Assembly: GCA_043775055.1 (NCBI GenBank)
Contig: JAYVSU010000003.1
Coordinates: forward strand, 1 to 6,113
Direction: 5' to 3'
Length of the DNA stretch: 6,113 bases
Source of the DNA: Aalborgiella sp043775055
GTDB lineage: Bacteria; Pseudomonadota; Gammaproteobacteria; Burkholderiales; Burkholderiaceae_C
Below the pieces are notes generated by a model, which had not been told where the DNA came from, searched no databases, and saw only the letters and a program-made list of their open reading frames with translations. The translations under genes were made by a program, and so were the position numbers. This document shows positions 1 to 6,113 of this stretch, piece by piece (within the stretch, counting starts at the first letter, position 1; every line of letters starts with the position of its first letter).

Positions 1-1
1 C

Positions 2-673
2 AATGCATCAAACAATCAAGATGCTACAAAATCAGTAGCTAATAATCAAATAAATATGTCGGCTACAGCCAAAAAACAGCTCGAAAATGGTGTTTCTAAA
101 CCTGCTGGTGCTGCACCGACAGCGTCCGCTGCAGCACCAGCGACTTCAGTTGCTCCTGCAGTGGGTACTGCAGATGCCGGCGGTAACAACCCAGCTACTC
201 AGTTCCGAAACCGTCTGGTGGCTGAGCTGGCTTTGAGTGCGGCGCAGGTTGAAAAAGTTGATGCCATCTACGCAGAAGCGCGACCGAAGATGATGACACT
301 GCGCGATTTGCCGCAAGAAGAGCGCGCCAAAGCACGGGAGCGCATCACCACAGAGATTCGGGCCAAACTGCGTGATCAGATGACGGCAGAGCAAAAGCCT
401 AAGTTTGATGCACTGGTGGCTGAAGCCGCAAGCCGTCAAAGCACGCGGGGCCGTATCTATTTGCAAGATGCAGACGGTAAAGTGAGGGCTTACAACGTGC
501 GTTTGGGCATTTCTGATGGCAGCAGTACGGAGTTGATGGTGTCGCCAAATTCCCCTGATGCCGCCGCGTTGGCAGAAGGTGCACTTGTCATTATTGGCAC
601 CGTCAACACGGGTGCAACTTCTGGCTCCGGTGCTAAGCCCGCTGCGCCAGCTGGCCCACGCATGGCGTTTTAA
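2..673 (+). CDS. MacA-like periplasmic adaptor (HlyD/RND adaptor family), 3' part only
   Basis: This frame is open from the left edge of the window to TAA at 671-673, so the gene begins upstream; the ATG at 56 is an internal codon. The visible 223 residues are the C-terminal part of a periplasmic adaptor that links an inner-membrane ABC exporter to an outer-membrane channel. The last third (about nt 446-600) has the membrane-proximal domain pattern of MacA-type adaptors: a strand with GKVRAYNVRLGISDGSSTE, then LAEGALVIIGT. Before it lie an Asn/Gln-rich stretch, an Ala/Pro-rich linker (about nt 60-180) and a charged helical segment (about nt 205-440). That segment carries LSAAQ at 233-247 and MTAEQ at 380-394, which resemble the LTXXQ motifs of Spy/CpxP proteins. 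The C-terminus is again Ala/Gly/Pro-rich. The ATPase and permease follow at once, as expected for a MacAB-like operon. The adaptor assignment rests on the C-terminal pattern and the context; the lipoyl and barrel domains are out of view. Confidence 0.85.
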   Translation, partial: NASNNQDATKSVANNQINMSATAKKQLENGVSKPAGAAPTASAAAPATSVAPAVGTADAGGNNPATQFRNRLVAELALSAAQVEKVDAIYAEARPKMMTLRDLPQEERAKARERITTEIRAKLRDQMTAEQKPKFDALVAEAASRQSTRGRIYLQDADGKVRAYNVRLGISDGSSTELMVSPNSPDAAALAEGALVIIGTVNTGATSGSGAKPAAPAGPRMAF

Positions 674-692
674 GACAACATCCTCAAACCTT

Positions 693-1429
693 ATGTCGTC
701 TACCTCGCATCCAGAACAGGCGCTGATTCAAGCGCGGAATCTGACCAAAACCTACACTATGGGCGACCAAACGGTGCATGCCTTGCGCGGTGTGTCACTC
801 GACATCGCCAAAGGCGATTTTGTCGCCATCATGGGCGCGTCGGGCTCGGGTAAATCGACCTTGATGAATATTTTTGGCTGTTTGGATTTGCCCACCACAG
901 GTGAATATTTACTGGCTGATGAGCCGGTGCAAGGCATGGCGCAAGACCAGCTGGCTTCAATTCGCAACCGGCGTATTGGTTTTGTCTTCCAACAGTTCAA
1001 CCTATTGCCGCGAACCAGTGCACTTGAAAACGTCGAGTTGCCCATGGTTTATGGCGGCATCAAAGCAGTTGAGCGCAAAGAGCGTGCTATGCATGCCTTG
1101 CAACAAGTTGGTTTGGGTGAACGCTTTGAGCACACGCCGGCAGAGTTATCAGGCGGCCAACAGCAGCGGGTGGCGATTGCGCGGGCACTGGTGAACCAGC
1201 CACAGCTCATTTTGGCGGATGAGCCAACAGGTGCATTGGATTCGCAAACGTCTGAAGACATCATGAATCTGCTGACAGATTTGAACAAGCAAGGCATGAC
1301 CATCGTTATCGTGACGCACGAGGCAGATATTGCCGAGTGGGCGCGGCGCAAAATCGTTTTCAAAGACGGGCACATCATTGAAGATGTGAGTAAATATGAG
1401 TTGAAAACTGACGTGTCGGAGGCAACAGT

Positions 1430-1433
<4 letters not shown>
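693..1433 (+). CDS. MacB-type ABC transporter ATP-binding protein
   Basis: This encodes a 246-residue cytoplasmic ATPase that would power the adjacent permease by ATP binding and hydrolysis. All nucleotide-binding motifs are intact: Walker A GASGSGKST at residues 48-56, Q-loop Gln100, signature LSGGQ at 152-156, Walker B LILADE at 172-177 with catalytic Glu177, D-loop ALD at 181-183, and switch His209. The sequence is typical of the MacB/LolD/FtsE class of ATPases. Length fits a stand-alone subunit; in E. coli MacB this domain is fused to the permease. I chose the ATG at 693, 19 bases after the adaptor stop, because conserved sequence (LIQARNLTKTYTMGD) begins soon after it. An in-frame ATG at 558 would run through the end of the adaptor gene and add an unconserved extension. 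No clear Shine-Dalgarno precedes 693, so translational coupling to the adaptor gene is plausible. Confidence 0.93.
1418..1422 (+). promoter_or_regulatory. Ribosome binding site of the MacB-type permease
   Basis: GGAGG lies 7 bases before the ATG at 1430, inside the end of the ATPase gene. It is a near-ideal Shine-Dalgarno sequence and fixes the permease start. Confidence 0.8.
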
Positions 1434-2652
<1,219 letters not shown>

Positions 2653-2662
<10 letters not shown>

Positions 2663-3399
2663 AGTAGGGTTGTAATTTCAGCCTCACAGGCTGTAGCAGG
2701 TGCATCAAACAGAAGGTCAATCAAAGCGGATTCGCGCTTCTTGATGGTGCTGAGAAAATAGTCTGTGCCTTCAGACTGGCTCTTGGCCGACTTGTTGCCC
2801 ATCGCTGCAAAAGTGTCAAAACCCAGTTCTAAGAAGTGCTGCAAAGCCGCCATGCCCGCTAACTTAGCTGGGCGGCGCATCATTTTGAGCGCCATGCGCA
2901 GGCCTGGCGTGTGCGTTAAAACCACCAGTTCTTGGCCTACGCTCAATGCACCTTTGAGTTGCGCGACACGGTCTGCACGGCGGCCAACGGTTTTCCACGT
3001 TGTCACGTAACGTCGGCTGGGTTGCGGGTCTGGCGTCAGCAGCCATTGCTGCGCCATAGCCAAATCCAACTCTTCGGTCAAGCTGTGTAGCTGGGCCAAA
3101 GCCACAGCGGTTTGTACCACTTGCTTGGGGAAAAGCCGCTCCAAGGTGCCTGCGATACGTGAAAACTGTGCATCACGGTCAGAGTAGTCTTTTTCGCTGT
3201 AAAGCTCTTCTAAAAAGAACAATGTGGCGGGCTTGTATTGCGTGGTGCGCAGTAAATCAAAATATGTACCATTGAAGCGACTGGCCTGAAAAGCCTTGAT
3301 TTTACTTACAGCTTGTGACAATTCGGGTTTGCCGGCTGCGGCTAGCCGTAACTGCTCGACATGCGTGACTGCATCACGGATAATTTTTTTAGCGTCCAT
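2653..3399 (-). CDS. FFLEELY-motif protein of unknown function
   Basis: This encodes a 248-residue protein with no signal peptide and no evident membrane helix, probably cytoplasmic and mostly helical. Its recognisable mark is FFLEELY at residues 61-67 followed by a charged stretch (SEKDYSDRDAQFSRI), then LERLFP at 86-91. I recall this motif as naming a conserved family, mainly in betaproteobacteria, whose function is not established. The central part (about 135-185) is basic (TWKTVGRRADRVAQLKG, then RMALKMMRRPAK). The C-terminal half contains FLELGFDTFAAMG and a helix rich in charge (STIKKRESALIDLLFD). I see no catalytic motif. The start is ATG at 3399-3397, without a strong Shine-Dalgarno. 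The TAA stop (2655-2653) lies within the end of the permease gene on the other strand. It is transcribed alone here, divergent from the DUF883 operon, and its upstream region shares the FNR-type box at 3423-3436. Confidence 0.82.
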
Positions 3400-3422
3400 G
3401 TTGAGATTATGTGCGGTGTAGC

Positions 3423-3436
3423 TTGATTTTCATCAA
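3423..3436 (+). promoter_or_regulatory. FNR/ANR-type binding site
   Basis: TTGAT-TTTC-ATCAA is a perfect match to the FNR/ANR consensus TTGAT-N4-ATCAA. Its centre (3429.5) lies about 41 bases upstream of the start site predicted from the -10 element at 3458-3463, which is the class II activator position. It sits between the divergent FFLEELY and DUF883 genes. I infer oxygen-responsive control by a Crp/Fnr family regulator (FNR, ANR or DNR type); which one cannot be told from the site. Confidence 0.7.
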
Positions 3437-3457
3437 CATCTACCCAAGCTAAAAGCA

Positions 3458-3463
3458 TATGAT
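3458..3463 (+). promoter_or_regulatory. Probable -10 element of the DUF883 operon promoter
   Basis: TATGAT differs from TATAAT at one position. No good -35 hexamer lies 16-18 bases upstream, as expected when an FNR-type activator bound near -41.5 replaces the -35 contact. The implied start is near 3470-3471, giving a leader of about 52 bases. A 6-bp inverted repeat, CAAGCT (3445-3450) with AGCTTG (3467-3472), flanks the element and could be chance. Confidence 0.5.
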
Positions 3464-3510
3464 AAAAGCTTGTACATCGTATATATGAGTATTTGCGTTT
3501 TTAATTCATA

Positions 3511-3516
3511 AAGGGG
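3511..3516 (+). promoter_or_regulatory. Ribosome binding site of the DUF883 gene
   Basis: AAGGGG lies 6 bases before the ATG at 3523 and supports that start. Confidence 0.65.
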
Positions 3517-3522
3517 TTCATC

Positions 3523-3834
3523 ATGACCAGTTTCACTTGGGCAAACAAAGACAAATTGATCAGCGAGCTGCGTACGGTTATTTCCGACGCGGAAGAGTTG
3601 CTGCGTATGACGGCTGATGAGGCCGGCGATGGTGCTGCCAGTTTGCGTGGTCGGGTTAAAGACCGCATGAACCAAGCCAAAGACGATTTAATGCGTTTGC
3701 AAGCGGCGGCAATGGACAGGGCGCGAGAAGCGGGTGATGCTGCCGATGAGTTTGTGCATGAGAACCCATGGCAATCGATTGGCGTAGCTGCGGGCATTGG
3801 TTTGGTGGTGGGCATGTTGGTGGCCAGACGCTAA
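3523..3834 (+). CDS. DUF883 (ElaB/YqjD/YgaM-like) membrane-anchored protein
   Basis: This encodes a 103-residue protein with the family's form: a long, charged, amphipathic helical N-terminal part (about residues 8-75) and one C-terminal transmembrane helix (about 86-101). The helix is preceded by HENPWQSIG and ends GMLVARR. The ENPW motif and the Gly-rich helix (GVAAGIGLVVG) are hallmarks of DUF883 proteins. E. coli YqjD and ElaB are inner-membrane proteins that bind ribosomes through the N-terminal part in stationary phase; a similar role here is inference by family. It is the first gene after the FNR-type promoter and has a good ribosome binding site. The next two genes match the E. coli yqjD-yqjE-yqjK order, which strengthens the assignment. 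Confidence 0.9.
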   Translation: MTSFTWANKDKLISELRTVISDAEELLRMTADEAGDGAASLRGRVKDRMNQAKDDLMRLQAAAMDRAREAGDAADEFVHENPWQSIGVAAGIGLVVGMLVARR

Positions 3835-3858
3835 GCGCTGCGCTGAATAACAAACCAT

Positions 3859-4266
3859 ATGCGTGATCCCATCCAAGAGAGCGGGCTTTTTGCTTCTTTG
3901 AGCCGTCTGCTGGCGACGGTACTGCAAATGGCGCAGGTGCGGCTGCAATTGTTGGGCACTGAAGTTGAGCTTGAGAAGCGTCGTGTCTTTGATGGCTTGC
4001 TGTGGGGCGCTGTGGCCTTGGTGGTTGTGGCGCTGGGTTTGGTGCTGATGTGTGGCTTTATCATCCTGTTGTTTTGGGAAGGCTACCGTTTGGCGGCGAC
4101 GGGTGGCTTGATGGCGATATTTCTCATCGCTGGATTGTTAATGTTGCGTTATGCGCGCAACAAACTCAGCAATCGCACGGCACAAGGCATGTTTGATGCC
4201 AGTTTGGACGAAATAAAGCGTGACCAAGCGAATTTGAATGCAGAGATGCGAGATGGCACGCGATGA
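3859..4266 (+). CDS. YqjE-like membrane protein (phage holin family Phage_holin_3_6)
   Basis: This encodes a 135-residue inner-membrane protein. An N-terminal amphipathic helix (about residues 10-40, including LQLLGTEVELEKRR) leads into TM1 (about 47-72) and TM2 (about 79-96). A hydrophilic tail rich in Asp, Glu, Lys and Arg follows (about 97-135). This is the YqjE layout; databases often label the family as phage holin, but no phage genes are nearby. It starts 25 bases after the DUF883 stop and has a poor Shine-Dalgarno. It overlaps the next gene by ATGA at 4263-4266. A role with the DUF883 protein at the membrane is inferred from conserved gene order; no biochemical function is established. 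Confidence 0.87.
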   Translation: MRDPIQESGLFASLSRLLATVLQMAQVRLQLLGTEVELEKRRVFDGLLWGAVALVVVALGLVLMCGFIILLFWEGYRLAATGGLMAIFLIAGLLMLRYARNKLSNRTAQGMFDASLDEIKRDQANLNAEMRDGTR

Positions 4267-4592
4267 CTAAAAAAACCCCCATTACAAAGCAAAAACATTT
4301 GTTGGTGCGCAGTGCAGAATTGCGTTCATCCGTTGCGCAAGAAACTCAAAACCTGAAAAAACCGCTCGCCATGGCGGATAAGTTGCGAAGCGGTGCCAAA
4401 TGGGCGTCTGCTCATCCCGTATTGCCGCTGGCTGCTGGCTTGGTTTTAACCCTCGTTTTGCCTAAGCGCGCCGTCTTGGTGTGGGGTGGCCGCTTGTGGG
4501 GCGCTTGGACCACCTACAATCAGGTACGTAACAAGCTGTCTGAGCCTCAAAGTAAAAGCAAAGGTACAAGCAAACGTAAACGTCAAAACTAA
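4263..4592 (+). CDS. YqjK-like small basic protein
   Basis: This encodes a 109-residue strongly basic protein. The N-terminal part (residues 1-46) is charged and helical (KQKHLLVRSAELRSSVAQE). A short hydrophobic stretch follows (about 52-66, HPVLPLAAGLVLTLVLP), then a Trp-rich segment (WGGRLWGAWTTY, 74-85) and a Lys/Arg-rich tail (SKSKGTSKRKRQN). The start overlaps the YqjE-like stop as ATGA, so the two are probably translationally coupled. Sequence similarity to E. coli YqjK is weak by eye, and the call leans on position after DUF883 and YqjE genes. The hydrophobic stretch suggests membrane association. Function is unknown. Confidence 0.75.
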   Translation: MTKKTPITKQKHLLVRSAELRSSVAQETQNLKKPLAMADKLRSGAKWASAHPVLPLAAGLVLTLVLPKRAVLVWGGRLWGAWTTYNQVRNKLSEPQSKSKGTSKRKRQN

Positions 4593-4604
4593 AACTAAAC
4601 CTAA

Positions 4605-5287
4605 GTGAGAGTTGGCTCTTTGTTGCCCGAATTGGTACAACCTGTCGATAGGCTGCTTGGTTTGTTGCAACAAAATAGCCAGCGTCGTGTCGTGGTCGGT
4701 CTTGTTGGCTTGCCAGGTTCTGGCAAAAGTACCATGGCCGCTCAATGGGCTGATGCCGTGAATGCCGCGCTAGGTGCCGACGTGGCGCAGCCATTGGGGA
4801 TGGCGGCTTCCATCTCACCAAAGCTCAGTTAGGGCAGTTTCCTGACCCCGCAGCGGCGCTGGCACGCCGAGGTTCTCCGTGGACGTTTGATCCAACAGCC
4901 TTGCATGTGCGCTTGCAGAAGGTGCGAAATGTAGCTGTCGACTCTGACGACGCGGCACTGACGTGGCCAAGTTTTGAGCATGGTGTGGGCGACCCCGTGG
5001 ATGATGCTCTTATTGTTGGTGCACATACACGTTTGGTGATTTTGGAAGGCCTGTATTTGCTACACGCTGACCACAACTGGAACTTGACTTGTTTGCTAGA
5101 CGAGTGCTGGTATTTGGATGTACCGCTTGAGGTCGCTTTAGAGCGTTTGATCCAACGCCACATGGCCGCTTGGGGCATGACGCGTGTTGAAGCTCAGGCA
5201 CGACTGGATGCAAACGACAGCCTGAATGCGGATATCGTGCAACACAGCCGCGCTAGGGCGGATTGGCTGATTCCATTTGCGTTCTAG
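4605..5287 (+). pseudogene. P-loop sugar/nucleoside kinase (YggC/YFH7-like), frameshifted
   Basis: Two adjacent frames together make one kinase. The first (GTG at 4605 to TAG at 4830-4832) has Walker A GLPGSGKST at residues 35-43. The second, in the -1 frame from about 4805 to TAG at 5285-5287, continues with GFHLTKAQLGQFPDP, RRGSPWTFDP, WPSFEHGVGDPVDDA, LVILEGLYLLH and a C-terminal ECWYLDVPLEVALERLIQRH segment. These match the phosphoribulokinase/uridine kinase-like family that includes YggC and yeast YFH7, where MDGFHL follows the first strand pair. Adding one base between 4803 and 4804 turns ATG G-C GGC TTC CAT into M-D/G-G-F-H, and gives a protein of about 227 residues, normal for the family. 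So one base appears deleted. The exact start is uncertain: GTG 4605 or TTG 4620 or 4623 are possible, with no clear Shine-Dalgarno. The substrate is unknown. It may be a real pseudogene or a sequencing error; the rest of the frame is intact, with no other stop. Confidence 0.8.
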
Positions 5288-5368
5288 CTTGTATCAAATA
5301 ACGTGTCAATTTAACGAGCTTGGTGCGCATGTTGTGCAGGGGAGACTCAGGTCGTGTGTTTTTTCAGT

Positions 5369-5390
5369 TTGTCTTGAACTTAAAAGACAA
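5369..5390. repeat. 7-bp inverted repeat in the spacer before the last ABC ATPase gene
   Basis: TTGTCTT (5369-5375) and AAGACAA (5384-5390) are perfect inverted copies around an 8-base loop. No T-run follows on either strand, so it does not look like an intrinsic terminator. It lies 27 bases before the ATG at 5418 and could be an operator or part of a promoter, with TACTAT at 5400-5405 as a possible -10. The rest of the 5288-5417 spacer shows no RNA gene or coding frame that I can support. Confidence 0.3.
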
Positions 5391-5417
5391 TAATGCCTCT
5401 ACTATTGGTTACCGTCC

Positions 5418-6113
5418 ATGATCCATACACAGCACCTCACCTACACCTACCCCAAAGGGACGACTTTGTCGTTTCCTGACGTGCAACTGCGCCAAAGTGG
5501 CACGCTGGTGTTGCGTGGCAACTCTGGCTCAGGTAAATCGACATGGTTGGCGCTGATTGCAGGTTTGTTAACTTTACAAGGCTCTCAAAGTGGCGTGTTG
5601 TCGGTAGCGGGTCAGTCTTTAAACGGTCTATCAAACGCTGCCCGAGACGCTTGGCGAGCGAAAAACCTGGGGTTTTTGCCGCAAAAACTGCATTTAAGTG
5701 AGGCTTTGACGGTGGCTGGAAACCTGTCGTTGGCCTATTTTGCTGCGGGCATCCATGAAAACGCCGAGACTAAAGCGCATATTTTGGCGACTTTAGACGC
5801 ACTGGGCGTGGTTGACTTGGCGTATCGCAAACCATCCCAGCTCTCAGGTGGGCAGGCGCAGCGTGTAGCTCTGGCGCGTGCGGTGTTGCTGTCACCCAAA
5901 ATCATCCTTGCAGACGAGCCCACGGCGAGTTTGGACGACAGGTCGGCAGAATTTGCCCTGCATTTGTTGCAAACCAATGCCAAGCGTAGCAATGCGACCT
6001 TGGTGGTGGCCACCCATGACCAACGGGTGGCAGACGCCTTGGCGGGGGCTGAAATACTGCGATTTACTCAAAATACAGGCAAAAATGGCACTTTGCCGGC
6101 GTATTCATTGGAT
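5418..6113 (+). CDS. ABC transporter ATP-binding protein (LolD/MacB class), 3' end beyond window
   Basis: This frame is open from ATG at 5418 to the right edge with no stop, giving 232 residues of an ABC ATPase that is nearly complete by family length. Motifs are intact: Walker A GNSGSGKST at residues 34-42, Q-loop Gln89, signature LSGGQ at 142-146, Walker B IILADE at 162-167 with catalytic Glu167, D-loop SLD at 171-173, and switch His200. The pattern fits the FtsE/LolD/MacB branch, which pairs with FtsX-type permeases; a permease gene is expected just past the right edge. It differs strongly from the first ATPase in the window (shorter N-terminus, LRGNSGSGKST, GFLPQKLHLSEALTV), so it is not a recent duplicate. 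It begins 130 bases after the kinase gene and probably has its own promoter. No good Shine-Dalgarno is visible. The substrate is unknown; lipoprotein release is possible but not shown. Confidence 0.88.
   Translation, partial: MIHTQHLTYTYPKGTTLSFPDVQLRQSGTLVLRGNSGSGKSTWLALIAGLLTLQGSQSGVLSVAGQSLNGLSNAARDAWRAKNLGFLPQKLHLSEALTVAGNLSLAYFAAGIHENAETKAHILATLDALGVVDLAYRKPSQLSGGQAQRVALARAVLLSPKIILADEPTASLDDRSAEFALHLLQTNAKRSNATLVVATHDQRVADALAGAEILRFTQNTGKNGTLPAYSLD

Noticed and set aside
558..692. Upstream ATG at 558 as the start of the ATPase
   Set aside because: It would overlap the adaptor gene by more than 100 bases and add 45 unconserved residues before the domain.
3406..3411. CATAAT on the - strand as the -10 of the FFLEELY gene
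   Set aside because: It would place the transcript start on or next to the start codon, and the only -35-like sequence is weak with a 19-base spacer. It is too uncertain to annotate.
3859..4266. Prophage holin
   Set aside because: The family name suggests phage, but the neighbours are DUF883 and YqjK-like genes as in the E. coli yqjDEK cluster, with no phage genes nearby.
4796..4805. Programmed -1 frameshifting in the kinase
   Set aside because: The sequence CCA TTG GGG ATG GCG has no X-XXY-YYZ slippery site, and I see no strong downstream stem. A deletion explains it more simply.
4901..5287. A separate 128-residue gene starting at 4901
   Set aside because: The same frame is conserved upstream to about 4805 (GFHLTKAQLGQ, RRGSPWTFDP), so 4901 is only an internal Met of the frameshifted kinase.
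5288..5417. Intrinsic terminator after the kinase gene
   Set aside because: No GC-rich hairpin followed by a T-run is present. The T-run at 5359-5364 has no stem before it.

Overview
The window reads as a chromosomal stretch from a Gram-negative proteobacterium, most likely a betaproteobacterium of the order Burkholderiales. The pointers are a FFLEELY-motif protein (a family I associate with betaproteobacteria), a MacA-type adaptor with its ATPase and permease as separate polypeptides, and a DUF883/YqjE/YqjK cluster. Base composition is near half G+C by eye. I cannot place the genus. There are no tRNA, rRNA, CRISPR or transposase genes, and no gene-free stretch exceeds 300 bases.

Region 1 (1-2662, + strand) is an efflux operon. 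It holds the 3' end of a MacA-like periplasmic adaptor, then a stand-alone MacB-type ATPase, then a MacB-type permease joined to the ATPase gene by an ATGA overlap. Together they would form the inner-membrane and periplasmic parts of a tripartite exporter, with a TolC-like outer-membrane channel encoded elsewhere. The adaptor carries an unusual helical insert that resembles Spy/CpxP (LTXXQ) proteins.

Region 2 (2653-3399, - strand) is one convergent gene for a FFLEELY-motif protein of unknown function. Its stop codon lies inside the end of the permease gene.

Region 3 (3400-3522) is a divergent intergenic region. It contains a perfect FNR/ANR-type box (TTGAT-N4-ATCAA) whose centre lies about 41 bases upstream of the start site implied by a good -10 element (TATGAT). 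This is the layout of a class II FNR-activated promoter and points to low-oxygen induction of the operon to its right.

Region 4 (3523-5287, + strand) is that probable operon: a DUF883 (ElaB/YqjD-like) membrane-anchored protein, a YqjE-like two-helix membrane protein, a YqjK-like small basic protein, and a P-loop sugar/nucleoside kinase of the YggC/YFH7 type. The kinase frame is broken by an apparent one-base deletion near 4803, so it is either a pseudogene or a sequencing error.

Region 5 (5288-6113, + strand) starts with a 130-base spacer containing a 7-bp inverted repeat. It is followed by a second FtsX/LolD-type ABC ATPase gene that is open to the right edge of the window; its permease partner is expected just beyond.
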